Shown here one piece after another: positions 12,040 through 22,530 of a stretch of 64,000 bases of DNA. Below the pieces are notes generated by a model that worked only from the letters and a program-made list of their open reading frames with translations, was not told the origin of the DNA and ran no database searches. Within the stretch, counting starts at the first letter, position 1. The number at the start of each line of letters is the position of its first letter. Both the position numbers and the translations under genes were made by a program. The stretch spans positions 1 through 64,000 of the forward strand of contig JAGVSM010003530.1 of the NCBI GenBank assembly GCA_022494885.1, given 5' to 3'. Origin of the DNA: Micrasema longulum (Eukaryota > Arthropoda > Insecta > Trichoptera > Brachycentridae).

Positions 12040-13737
12040 AAGGAACGGGGGCACAGTGGTTAGTTTTGTTTTTGATGTCTTGTAGCTCCTACATTATTGG
12101 CGCTAGGATTAATATTTTTCAACATAGGACGAGTATAGCTACTTGGCTGTTAAAATTACCGTAATACACGCTTCCACAAGTTACATTTTTGGACTTGTGA
12201 GTGCTTAAAAAAAAGGGAAAATTAACCACTGTGCCCCATATATGGGGCACTATGGATATTCGCTTGGGGCACTGTGGATAGATGTGGGGCACACTGAATA
12301 ATATGATTTAAATATGTAATAAACTGCACAATCCCATAAACTATGTAATGTTTTTATCATTTTTAATGTAAGAAAGAACCTTTTGTTTCACAAAAATCAA
12401 TGTATGATTAGTTATACATTGATTTTTCAGTATGAATAAACATAGCAATCAGTCTTAGATATCAGTATTTAACATCATCACTCTTAACGTAAATATTTTT
12501 TTCCGAGGTCAACATTGAATTTGTCCTAAGGTCCCAGTTGGAGGCCTAGCTAACATATGTTTTTTTTAATGTACTCGGGGGAATATCATAACCGGTGGAA
12601 GAGCGTGTCCCAAAGCACTGATGATGTAGCATGTCTTCACAAGCGTTCTCTTTTCTATATTGGTGACTTTGCTAACCTGCTTTTGCCCACAGGCCGCTAA
12701 CACTTTTGCGGATTTTTGTACAATCATCGTGTTAGTTTCATTCAGGTTAAAAGTTCTAGTTCCATTGCCGAAAGTTGATTCTCTTTGTTCATTCCAGAGA
12801 TTATCATAAAAAACATTGACATTGTGCTTGTTGAATGAAATACCTCTAATCAGGCTGTATCCTTCAGGGACCCTTAAACCTAGAGTTTGATGGCGCTTTT
12901 AGAAATGATACAACCAGTTGATTCCCGCAAGTTTTGTTAGCTGCCACTTTTGAGGGATCGATATATTATTCTGCACTCCCATTTTATACGTGAGCTGATG
13001 AAATTTGATAGTAGTCAGTCCATAAAACATTTGGGAACATGATATAATATAATCCACCAAAGTGTTTTCTTGACTGTCCGTAAAAATCTTTCTGTTAGCA
13101 TAATTCGGTGTGAACCTTTGGATCTCTTCATTCTGGGTTTTATGATAATATCATTAGAGTGTGGTGTACGGTATGTCTCGATCTTTTGCAACTTCATATA
13201 TTTTTGCCTTGTCGTACCAACTCAATGGCCTCTTTAATTTTGTATTCTCCATGTTGGCCGATATTAGTCTTCCGTTCTCAGTTGAGTACCATGCTGTGAG
13301 GCAGGAACCTGAACAAAACAAATAGCCTAGGTGAGAAAAGAACATGTGGGGCACTATGGATAAATTATCCATTCTACCCCCAATTCATTTTAACCACTCT
13401 ACCCCACAGAGTCCTTTTGTAAACATTCAAACCACTCAATTATCACAGCTTAACAAAATACTATTTAAGATAAAATAGGTTAAAATATGAAATCATTGAG
13501 TAAATTAGGTAAAAACCATTCAGAATCAAGTGTGAAAAAAAAAATTCAACTTACGATTCACCAAGCTAGGCACAACTTGTCCTTCACTCAAGACAGCTTG
13601 CCGTTCACTAGCTCAGGAGTCGAAGAATGACTAAAACGTTCGTCCGTACGAACAGAGCATGTGTATGTGACCAATAGTTTGTGTGTTATTACACATTATT
13701 CACTGTACCCCACTAACCACTGTGCCCCCTGTTCCCC
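12040..13737 (-). mobile_element. pogo/Tigger-type DNA transposon, decayed, with TA target duplication
   Basis: The left end 'ggggcacagtggttag' and the right end 'ctaaccactgtgcccc' are inverted repeats. Both ends are flanked by TA (12038-12039 and 13738-13739), as expected for the Tc1/mariner/pogo superfamily. Further copies of a 'ggggcac(t/a)' motif near 12225-12290 and 13345-13400 look like subterminal transposase-binding repeats. A broken transposase is read on the minus strand inside. Confidence 0.8.
12540..13251 (-). pseudogene. Degenerate pogo-family transposase, N-terminal half
   Basis: The minus strand starts MENTKLKRPLSWYDKAK, then has an HTH-like segment ending RDIPYTTL followed by two stops. 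Frame shifts then lead to LVDYIISCSQMFYGLTTIKF, a lysine/arginine-rich linker, [20 protein letters not shown], and finally a stretch around [20 protein letters not shown]. This order (CENP-B-like HTH, second HTH, start of the DDE domain) is that of pogo/Tigger/jerky transposases. The catalytic C-terminal part is missing and there are several frame shifts and stops, so it is inactive. The DDE catalytic residues are not all visible. Confidence 0.75.
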
Positions 13738-14257
13738 TACCTTTTTTTAAGGAATGACTTTTTAGCTCGGATTTGTATGGAGTGTTGTCTCTAAATATTA
13801 TATCTCAACGGTTCCGGCAAGTTTTTTTTTTATCAAATTGTATTTTTACTGTATGTTTCTTAGTTAATGATGTAAAAATGTATATGCAAATTATATGTAC
13901 ATATATTATGTAAAAACAAAATAAAAGATATAAAAAACATTTTGTTTAGTGTTTAATAGTATCACAATTTTCACTATAAACTAAAGACAATAATGATGAA
14001 GTTTAATACTCAGTAGGTCCGCTAAATTCTATTTCCAAAATGATTTCATAGGCACAATAATAACATGAAACTTAATAAATTTTATAATAAAGATTGAGAA
14101 GATTTTTGAAAATATGTTTTCAAGTTTTGCCTAGTATGTAGGTGAAATATAATGAAATATCAATCTGGATTTAAAATTGTATAAATAATAAAAATATGAC
14201 ACATGATTAAATAAGTAAAATTTTCACGGCCGTTGAGATGCAAATTAAGTTTTCTGA
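13738..14257. other. Spacer downstream of the lectin gene
   Basis: AT-rich DNA between the pogo element and the lectin 3' end. No gene or shared repeat was recognised. Confidence 0.35.
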
Positions 14258-14263
14258 TTTATT
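14258..14263 (-). promoter_or_regulatory. Probable polyadenylation signal of the lectin gene
   Basis: AATAAA on the minus strand, about 200 nt past the lectin stop codon. It is the nearest canonical hexamer. An ATTAAA closer to the stop (about 14418) is an alternative. Confidence 0.45.
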
Positions 14264-14464
14264 GTACCATATGACGTTCGCACAGTTTTTCCATGTTCTG
14301 ATTTAATTGCAGATTACATCACCAGAGTTGATGACGATGAACATCAACTTTCCTAAATGTCGGTAAAGAGTGCGAATGTCACACAGAAAAACTCAATTTG
14401 CAATATGATACTTATTTTTTAATTTGAAATTGTTTCAGAACTGTGATCACTCATTATTAGCACA

Positions 14465-14778
14465 TTAATCAAAATTCAGTTCTCTTGAAATTCTTTTGAT
14501 TTCATTGCTCAGAGTTTTGTCAAAAATTTCACAAATATAATGTTGCCACCCTGCGCAGTCAAAGCCGAGGTAGGAGTAGGTTCTGATGGTTGGGTTGTAG
14601 GCTAGTTTTAGGCAGCGTCCATCGCCCTTGATGTTGGTAGGATTTATTATGTTGGGTGTCAATGTGGCGTTGTTGATGACCTGCTGTTCCAGTTTGTCAC
14701 CACTGGCCACCGGGCGGGCTGAGTTTGACCAAATCCAAAGAAGACCTGGATTAAGGCCACCTGTCCAGAAGTCTTTAC
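14465..14778 (-). CDS. Lectin exon 4 (C-terminal half of the lectin domain, stop)
   Basis: The acceptor is 'cgctttcaag', giving an incoming split Gly codon. The exon encodes KDFWTGGLNPG, then GRC, a LGFDCAGW block and YICE, completing the domain's disulfide cysteines. It ends with a short tail NEIKRISRELNFD and TAA. Upstream in-frame reading (to 14853) is a frame shadow and does not give a lectin sequence. Confidence 0.88.
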
Positions 14779-17700
14779 CTTGAAAGCGGAAATGTACTCA
14801 TTAAGTTTTCGGCTGTAGCTTGCCAACCAAAATCTGTCAAACAAAAGGCGCACGCATATGAAGGAAAATAGCTCATTTACAAACGAGAAAAGCTACCCGA
14901 AGGAGCTCTTTGTAATCCAAAGCTTAAAATTTATACTTATTATAGAAGTTCGTTGAAAGCAACCCCCACACACCCATCTTGTGGCATCTTTTCAAATCCT
15001 TACATTGCAAAAATTAATTTCTAGCTTTAAGAGGAAATGCTGTGGCAGAGAAATTTGATGAATAGGGTATTTGAACACAATTTTTCTGTTCCTCTCTTGC
15101 AGATGCCTCCCTGATATTGTGCAATAAAACCACTGCCCTTGAACTGATTATGCCTAGCTGAAGTCGACAAGATTGAGGTTTCATTGATCCATTCTCCGCA
15201 CCCCAAAACTGAACCAATACTATTGTTTTTTAAGAAAGAATATCAGAATGAAATTTTCTGTGTATGTACCTTTTCCGTTTTCCAAAATTATTTATCATAT
15301 TTGTTTACCGTACATCCGAAGATGGCAGATAAAACTGGCAGAAAAAACAGTTTTTGGATGGTCCTAGCTTCCATAAGAAACAATTTATCAAAAAAGCAAA
15401 ACAGTAGAGACACGACAATGGTAAATATGTGTAGGCGGTTATAATATGAGTGAGTGCAAAATTGGAGAAAATATGGGAATACGTTTGTACAATGAAAAGT
15501 TAGACCATGTTTCCTCTTAATGAACGATCAAACCAGAAGTACAAGTATGTACTTTATTGGATTGGTTAGGTTTTTAATGATTGAGCAAGATTAATTTGCT
15601 GAAATGATAACTGAAATTAATTTTGGAAGCCAACAGATTTTTTCCAACGAAAGGACTTATAAAAGCAGTAGATATGATAGAAGCGAACAGCTCCATTTGA
15701 AGAGGAAAGGGTTAAGTGCACAAAATGTGTTTAGAAATTTAATTAAGATGTCTGCAGCACAGCAGTGATCAGGTATAACATATTGAAACTTTTGACACAG
15801 ACAAATCAAAGGGAGAAGAGAAAAAGGTTTCAGAAGCGATTGCCAAGTATCAAGAAGAGCATTTTAAGACAATTTTGTGAATGTTATAGCTGAACCACTT
15901 TAAATTAGCGATCTATTGAGCACATTAGTCCATAAATTAGCCACATGATAGTAACATTGTCTAAAAGCTTTCCTTGATGCTTATGGATCTCGATGGGAAT
16001 ATTCCCCTTTAGCAGTGCTATTCTGAATGCTTTTGTTACAGTAGAAATAGCACTGCTAGCACATAATTAGTACGTACATTACAGTAGCAACTAGCAACTT
16101 GTTTTTTACCCTCGTGAGAGCGTTCAGAAACCAGCCTAGGGATGGTAAAGTCAGTGAGAAACCATTAAATGCTAGCACCCTCAATGGATCACCAATTTGA
16201 ATGGTCAAGCCCTTAGTTTTCTATTATGATATAATGATATTAACCTTATGGTTAAATTATTTGTAGACTATATAGCGTACGAGTATCTCACCTCTTAGTG
16301 GGGCATTGGCCTGAATATACGTGACCACATCCTGGTTCTCCTCTATGGTTTCCATTTCAGCTAGTGTAGCCCCCATGGCCTTGCAGGCATCACTGGCAGA
16401 CTTCCAGTTCAGCGTCCGACTGATCCCAAAGTGGTAGCAGTTGGAGCCTACGCGAGTGAAATCTTTCATGCACGGATCTGGAAAATGATTTGAAAACAAA
16501 ATTACTCATTATTGGTATATTTATGATTTATACTAAATGTACAGTTTCAGTTTCAGTGGTGAAGAACTAAAATATGTTATACGCAACTATTATGGGGAGC
16601 AGGATATCAAAATGACATGAACAGACTACAAAGACAACAAAATAAAATATTAAAGTTAGTATATGACCTTCCCTATTTAACTGCAACTAGAGAACTTTTT
16701 AAACAAACTAAGCAATTAAATATAACTGAACTCTTCAACTAGAATTATTAAAATTTATCCATAAATTAGCCACTAATGTAATTGTAGATGAAGAACTAAA
16801 ACTTGTAAAAAATTGTAGTCAACATGGACATAATACGAGAATATCAGACAAATACCATGTACAACTTTCTAAAACAAGACAAGGACAATTAAGACTAATG
16901 AACCAGGGACTGAAATTATACAATAAACTACCAGACAAAACTAAACAAAAGACTCAGACAAACTTTTCAAAAAATGTAAAAAATATTATTTTGAACAACA
17001 GAGTATAAATGAAAAATGTATATATTATTCTATGTAAAATGAATGTTATAATCCGTAAGGGTTTATAAATAAATTTTTCAAATAAAAAAAAAAAAAAAAA
17101 AAAACAGCGTTTATTTTGGTATTAGGAATTTTAGAGAAACAGCCGGAGACATGGATAAGAGTAGTATCAGTAATGGATTGCAGCAAATATGATAATTAGA
17201 AGCTACTAAAAGTGAACTTACATTTATTGATAAATACACGATATTTTAAACACCTACCTTGTAATTACTTATATTATGTGATAAATCAAACCTAACGTAA
17301 CATTATTGTAAAAAAGTGAATTGAACAAGAATGTTGCGTCTCATAAAACGAAACAATACGGACCAAAATGGACACCAAGTCGGAACAATAGGCATCATCC
17401 CTCCAGAATCCCCTTCCAGGAATTATCAAGCAGCCAGTGGGCCATATGGCGGTGGTATCTACCTACTATCTACAAAAGCTACTTTTCTGACGTCTATCTT
17501 TATTTTGCTAACCATAATGTTGAACAGTGCTTTATTCATTTAGTTTTTTTTTATTGCTTACTTCTTGGCAGGAACACTAAACAAATTTACTACTTTGCTG
17601 TATGTTTACGTTTATTTTTTTAAATTTATTGATATCATTTTAAGTTGCTAGAATTCCACTCGTCCATGCGCTTTGAAGCTGCACGACGATTGGTTATCTA

Positions 17701-19858
17701 GCTTCCATATGTAAATGTTATCAACTAACAATTAACATCGTAACAATTTTACATTGAAAAATATCTTAGGTTAATAGGTTTCCTCATTAAGGTTTAAAAA
17801 AAAAGTCCACTTCTACACATTGTCACATACATATAATACTCACACACCCATACACATACAGCCGCACCCACCCTAACATGTACAATAATAACACTGATAC
17901 ATTAAAACAAGTACTTAGCACAAATATTATTATGTTATAATTAAAGTTATCCTCATAATGTAATTGAGACACATTTTAAATATATATTTCTAGCGACATA
18001 TTGAAACTATTGTATAAATTCTATAATGTGTTTTGTTTTTATGAGAAAAATAAAAATAAAATAAACTAAAATATACCTAAATTTTGTAAATGGGGTCTAG
18101 AATTCCAACTGCCCATGCGCTTAGTAGCTGCAAGATGTACTTACTCCGTTTTATTATTATTATTGACATTTGTTAAAATTTAATTAATACACAAAATTTC
18201 TTGGTCAATTTTTAAAATGTGTTAATGGGAGCAAGATTTCTTACCGTCCATGCGCTCTGTAGCTGCAAGACGTGCTGTAATCAAGCTCTTATCTGTTATA
18301 ATTTAAATTGATCTTTCTTGAAAATGAGGAACTAAAATCCCAACCGTCCATGGGCTCGGTAGCTGCAAGAATATTTAAATTATCCAATTACAAAAAAAAA
18401 TACTGAACTCACCTGGTTTTTTGTTGTTGCCAGCCATAATGTAATGAATTAATTCTTCAGCTTTCCTTAGCCTTTTTTCAATATAGTCTACTCTATAGAC
18501 CAACTTCTCTATTGCTCCGAGCAGGTACAAGTCTGTTTCTGACACCTCTTTCCTAGATGGACTGGAAGCTATGTTCATTCCATTGGCGGAGATAGCGGCC
18601 TGGTTGCCGGGCTTCTGCTTGGGGTAGTTGGTGTACTGGGCGCTCTGCGCAGGGCGACCGTTGTTGACTATCTTGCCAGGGGGCGCAGGGGGAGGAGTGT
18701 ACTCCTGAGACCAGGTGTTCGAGGCCTGAGGAACGGAGTCCACGCGGTTGGAAATATAGTAGCCATTTGAGTTTGGGACTTGTAAGATTCTTTCTTGCCT
18801 GTAATAAATAATAAATCTTAGGATGGGCTGCGTTCAACAAATAATCAAATAAATCTGGAAGCATCCCAATATATCTGAAGAAAAAAGTGTTCGACGTATT
18901 CATAAGCCACGTGCTCACCTGTGGGTTTGAAACATCAACCATTGCCAAAATAATTTTACTCAAGCTTAAGGTGATGCAAAAAGCGATGGACAAAAGAATG
19001 TTGAGCATCTAGAAATCTCTCATATTTAAACATCTATTGGTATCTAGCTCTATGGATGAAGAACACAGTTTTACGTGTAACATAGACAAAAACCCTGGAC
19101 TAGTGTTTTCTCTATTCTCGGATAAAAATCATGAAAAAAGAAATCAAGTGGAGATAAGTTTGCCTCATAGTTTAGCGGTTCGCGGATTCGCCTATTCGGT
19201 TATGAAATATTTGCTTATAGCAACTATTCCAGAGCTGTGGGCTGTGCGACAGCATGACCGCATTATCAGCTGTGATGAGTTTTATGTAACATATCTATAG
19301 GTGTGGGAACTATCACATAAGTCAAAATGCCTTACTTTTTAGGAGACAGTTTTTTGTGTCTCAAACATTGCGGGAATCAAATCCAACATTGAAAAAATGT
19401 TATTCTTTCTCAATAATTACAGGAATCGGATGATTCTAATAATCGGGAATACACAATTATGTGATAAATCTTCAATGTTACGTCGTTTAAGGCATAAAGT
19501 TTTTGTAATACAGTACCTACCAACATTGATAATATTTCCCTCAATACCATTATTTGACTTGTGTGTTTTGGAACAAGTGTGAACATAGCAGCATATTACA
19601 AGATGAGTAACTATATATTTTTATAAAGTTGACTTATGTGATTGTCCTCCACCCATAGATATATTACCTGCCTGCACTAGCAGTGACATACCTGTCGGAG
19701 TGTCCTACTGTCCAGTCCTCGAGCAGACCACTCCAGAGGCCGGAAGTGACTGCATCATCAGGTGAGATGGACACATTGTTGCCCTGGTGACCAGTAATGG
19801 CGGGGTAGTTCCATATCAAGAGACTAAGGTAGTGTATTAAAGTGTTTTTCGATACCAT
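14465..19858 (-). CDS. C-type lectin domain protein, four coding exons (gene-level entry)
   Basis: Exons 19668-19858, 18413-18798, 16292-16477 and 14465-14778 join in phase (1077 nt, 358 residues). Residues 1-23 form a hydrophobic N terminus, either a signal peptide or signal anchor. Residues 85-150 are Pro/Gln/Asn/Ser-rich. Residues 152-183 form a short charged coiled coil. Residues 193-340 form one C-type lectin domain. Its cysteines at about 195, 206, 224, 310, 329 and 337 fit the six-cysteine long form, and FWTGGLNPGLLWIW matches the conserved WIG core. The EPN/QPD and WND calcium-site motifs are not visible, so calcium-dependent sugar binding is doubtful. A secreted or membrane-anchored adhesion or recognition role is inferred. 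The ATG at 19858 directly follows a strong acceptor (19861-19862), so a 5' non-coding exon probably lies upstream. The introns hold LINE and MITE debris. Confidence 0.85.
15010..15260. repeat. Dispersed repeat G, copy in lectin intron 3
   Basis: It shares 'ctgttcctctcttgcagatgcctcc', split as 'ctgttcctctcttgcag' plus 'atgcctcc', and 'ccgcaccccaaaactgaacc' with 26150-26340. The two copies run in the same direction. No coding or terminal repeat is evident, so the class is unknown. Confidence 0.55.
16292..16477 (-). CDS. Lectin exon 3 (N-terminal half of the lectin domain)
   Basis: The acceptor is 'cattttccag' and the donor AGAG|GTGAGA. The exon encodes DPCMKDFTRVGSNCYHFG, then LNWKSASDACKAMGATLAE, the canonical start of a C-type lectin fold (Cys-x10-Cys, W-x-x-A-x-x-x-C, G-A-x-L-A-E). 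It both enters and leaves in phase 1. Confidence 0.9.
16545..17104 (+). mobile_element. Non-LTR retrotransposon fragment with poly(A) tail, antisense in lectin intron 2
   Basis: Near 16750-16990 the plus strand encodes FIHKLATNVIVDEELK, NTRISDKYHVQLSKT and MNQGLKLYNKLPDKTK. This is the conserved RT tail (H-x-x-x-T-R, then W/Y-N-x-L-P). Upstream reading is broken by stops. It ends in an (A)n run at 17084-17104. A truncated, inactive LINE. Confidence 0.75.
17331..17543 (+). CDS. Small ORF, 70 residues, possible membrane microprotein antisense to lectin intron 2
   Basis: The frame starts MLRLIKRNNTDQNGHQVG, has a Pro/Ser/Gly-rich middle (IIPPESPSRNYQAASGPYGG) and ends with a hydrophobic segment of about 20 residues, ATFLTSIFILLTIMLNSALF, directly before the stop. 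This is the layout of a tail-anchored or single-pass small protein. No copy of it exists elsewhere in the window, and no polyadenylation signal follows closely. I recognise no family. It could be an exon of a larger unseen gene, transposon residue or chance. Confidence 0.3.
   Translation: MLRLIKRNNTDQNGHQVGTIGIIPPESPSRNYQAASGPYGGGIYLLSTKATFLTSIFILLTIMLNSALFI
17650..18372. repeat. Scattered repeat motif 'gtccatgcgc...tagctgcaaga', four copies
   Basis: Copies lie near 17668, 18109, 18246 and 18347, each preceded by an 'agaattcc' or 'aaatccc'-like block. The inverse occurs twice at 41385-41515 inside a LINE-type 3' UTR ending in 'gcgctata'. The last three copies are spaced by roughly 100-140 bp. 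This is probably a retrotransposon 3' UTR with internal repeats. Confidence 0.5.
18413..18798 (-). CDS. Lectin exon 2 (linker and coiled coil)
   Basis: The acceptor is 'tatttattacag' and the donor CCAG|GTGAGT. It encodes residues 65-192: VPNSNGYYISNRVDS, a proline-rich run (EYTPPPAPPGK), an Asn/Gln/Ser-rich linker, then a charged heptad-like helix (LLGAIEKLVYRVDYIEKRL) and NNKKP. The linker is low-complexity and GC-richer than its surroundings. Phase 2 in, phase 1 out. Confidence 0.85.
19668..19858 (-). CDS. Lectin exon 1 (start codon, N-terminal hydrophobic segment)
   Basis: The ATG at 19858 is two bases inside an exon whose acceptor is 'atctctttttag'. Residues 1-23 (MVSKNTLIHYLSLLIWNY...) are hydrophobic. 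GLWSGLLEDWTVG and DRYVTASAG follow. The donor is GCAG|GTAATA, leaving two bases that complete an Arg codon with exon 2. That phase match selects this exon over the competing signal-peptide-like ORF at 18919-19008. Confidence 0.8.
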
Positions 19859-20059
19859 TCTAAAAAGAGATAAAATAGCATTATTATCATTGAGATCTCC
19901 ATTAGGATTATTTTCAACCATTCAGTATTTCTTATCTTTGCAAATTTGCTTTTAGTCACAAAAATATTTGGAAAAATTGTTATTTTAAAAAAAGGGTTCT
20001 ATTTATTTCAAGAATATACCATATATAATATATATATTTACCTATCCACCTATCCTATA

Positions 20060-21092
20060 CAGGTAAACGTCGTTTTGCGCCGGTTCGATTTACGCCGGTT
20101 GATGCCGGCGTGGGATTCCCCGGTTCGGCCGACACCAGACGACAGTAGGCGCCGCGATTCTAATAGCAGACACACTTTTACGCGTTTTTTTTATTCTATT
20201 GCCGTGTACTCGAGCAGCCTATTGCGTGCGCGAAATTATCTCCAAGTTAATTTTCGTTTTGTTTTTAAGAAAAATAAAAAGGTATGATTATATTTAAATT
20301 TTATTATTATTAAAATTAAAAGAATAATAAAATATTTGTAGTTTATGCTATGATTCTGCAAGAAAGAAAATAACAATCAAAGCAAATCAAATTGGATGCT
20401 TTTTTCAAAAAAGTTTGAGAATTTGATTGAGTACCGACGAACTGGTGAGTTAATATTTATTATTAAAAAATCATTATTCATTTTAAGAAATTATTATTTA
20501 TTTTGTAAACAAATCTAAACTGTATTTATAACTAATACATAGATAATTTATTTTGAATATACAGGGTGTTCTTTAAACCCTGTCACATCCGAAACCACGA
20601 TGATCAGTATGGACAAGAAGACATATTGGCATATTAAAAAATATATTTAGAACAATAAATTTAAAAAAAAGAAATATAAAAAAAACAAATGGTTGCTTAC
20701 TTCTGCAGGGGTGAAGTGAGGGGAGCATGGCCGTACCTTGTCGGCGTTTCAGACTCCCCCCTCCCCCCCCTCGTTTCTCCCCTGCAGAAGTAAGCAACCA
20801 TTTTCTTTTTTTATATTTTATTTTTAAAAAAATTATTCGTTACAAAAAATTATTTTAATGTGCCAATATTTTTTCTTGCTCATAATGATCATCGTGGTTT
20901 CGGATGTGACAGGGTTTAATGAACACCCTTGTACAAAGGATATGTATTAAATAAACATGTTAGATTGTTCTTAGAATTTTGACACGGAACCTAACCTTAT
21001 ATCTTCCATTGTATTTGTGTTCATTTTAGGCCGATTTTTTTTACGCCGGTGTCTCTCGGAACCAAACCCCGGCGTAAAACGACGTTTACTTG
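20060..21092. mobile_element. Non-autonomous Tc1/mariner-type element, TA-flanked, with a MITE nested inside
   Basis: The left end 'caggtaaacgtcgttttgcg' and the right end '...taaaacgacgtttacttg' are inverted repeats flanked by TA (20058-20059, 21093-21094). A second inverted pair, 'tacgccggt', lies just inside. There is no complete transposase. A 0.37 kb MITE (20562-20931) has inserted into it and is therefore younger. Confidence 0.78.
20562..20931. mobile_element. Palindromic MITE family B, copy 1
   Basis: The ends 'cagggtgttctttaaaccct' and 'agggtttaatgaacaccctt' are inverted and flanked by TA. A long subterminal inverted segment contains 'ccgaaaccacgatgatcagt'. An inner inverted pair, 'ggttgcttacttctgcaggg', brackets a GC-rich core. 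No coding capacity. Likely a Tc1/mariner-type MITE. Confidence 0.85.
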
Positions 21093-21118
21093 TACTGATA
21101 ATGATTATGCATTACTGG

Positions 21119-21600
21119 CGTGAAAAACTAGGGAAATATAACCTTTTTTTTTTTAATTTTCGAAGTAAATAGGGTCCATGAAATACTGTACAGTTTTAAA
21201 AAAATGCTACCTGTGTGAAAAACTAGGGAAATATCACCTTTTTTTTACATTTTCAAAGTAAAAAGGGTCTATGAAATACCGTACAGTTTTAAAAAAATGC
21301 TACCTGTGTGAAAAACTAGGGAAATATCACCTTTTTTTTACATTTTCGAAGTAAAAAGGGTCTATGGAATACTGTACAGCTTAAAAAAATGCTGCCTGTG
21401 TGAAAAACTAGGAAAATATCACTTTTTTTTTTACATTTTCTAAGTAAAAAGGGTCTATGAAATACTGTACAGTTTAAAAAAAATGCTACCTGTGTGAAAA
21501 ACTAGGGAAATATGACCTTTTTTTTTACATTTTCGTAGTAAAAAGGGTCTATGAAATACTGTACAGTTTAAAAAAATGCTACCTACTACTACCTCACACA
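21119..21600 (+). repeat. Tandem array, about 93-bp unit, five copies
   Basis: Unit starts ('tgaaaaactagg') lie at about 21121, 21216, 21309, 21401 and 21495. Each continues with 'tttacattttc(g/a)aagta', 'agggtctatgaaatactgta' and 'aaaaatgctacctgtg'. Unit-to-unit identity looks high. The array begins 25 bp after the TA-flanked element and runs into dispersed repeat D. Confidence 0.9.
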
Positions 21601-21775
21601 TTAGTAGCATAAAAAATGTTTTTTAATTTGTAATTTTAAATTCCCGCAAAAACAGTCATTGCATTAGCCACGCCCCTAAATACGTCACGATTCATGTTGA
21701 TTTTAATTTTGTACCAAACCATTAACATTTTTATAGAACATCGACACGAATCTTGACGTCTTGTTTCGTTTTTCT
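21580..21775 (+). repeat. Dispersed repeat D, copy 1
   Basis: It contains 'agtagcataaaaaat', 'ttcccgcaaaaac', 'gccacgcccctaaatacgtc' and 'agaacatcgacacgaatctt'. The reverse complement occurs at 56640-56890. The tandem array may have grown out of one end of this element, because the 'atgctacc' segment is shared. Confidence 0.65.
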
Positions 21776-22359
21776 GATATATTTTTTTATATTTTCTTTT
21801 TTATCTCATGTGTGGCTATGCGGTAACGGATGTCTACCTCGGGTAAAAAACATTTAATAACTCTCTTATTTTTTTAAATAACCAACTCATATTTTTTGTA
21901 ATCCTTAAATGGACTTTTTTACACCAAAATAAGGAAACATTTTTATAAAAAATGCACGGGCTTTTTCTATAAAAAACAATTTCTTCATTTTGTAAAATAA
22001 ATTAAAACAAACGAAAGAGATGCCAGTATTATAAGTGGTTTATTAAATTTTATAAGAATCAGCACGAGAATATAGCATATCAGAAGACCGACAAGGACAC
22101 TATTCGTTAGGGGCGGAGCTTGAGTGACCGAGAAAACAATACCGAAAGAGCACGATACAGAATTATACCACTTGTGGGACAGAGAACACATCAGTCGCGT
22201 GAAGTTTTTTGTAGTATACTGAGCTGACGCTGTATTTAACACACCGTGTTCCCGAAATGTTTCTACAATTTATTCACAATTTATCTGATTTAAACTATTT
22301 TTTGACAATTCTTGATGGAATTTCATTGTAATGATGTAATATTTACATATAAGTTATTA

Positions 22360-22530
22360 ATCAAAAATATTTGGTACACTTCCACTCATTTCCACACTTA
22401 AGATAATATTTTGATTTCTATAAATCATCCTTACATTTTATAATATTCGCCAGTCTGAAGATGTCCATTAGAGGATGAAAGCGCTAATTGGTCAAACAAA
22501 TAAGTGGAAGTGTACCCAAGGAAGTGTGAA
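22360..22530. mobile_element. Probable Penelope-like element terminal fragment
   Basis: An inverted pair, 'tacacttccac' and 'gtggaagtgta', brackets a segment with 'ctgaagatgtccattagagg' followed by 'atgaaagcgc'. This resembles the terminal repeats of Penelope-like elements, which carry hammerhead-ribozyme-related cores. No coding sequence is present. Confidence 0.4.

Noticed and set aside
14659..14853. Open frame reading through the lectin exon 4 splice site
   Set aside because: It is out of frame with the lectin domain. The in-phase exon starts at 14778 and gives the conserved FWTGG core.
18919..19008. ORF with a good signal peptide (MLNILLSIAFCITLS...) and a perfect CAG|GTGAGC donor just upstream of lectin exon 2
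   Set aside because: It ends in phase 0, whereas lectin exon 2 needs two incoming bases. The exon at 19668-19858 supplies exactly that. It could still be an unrelated or alternative non-coding exon.
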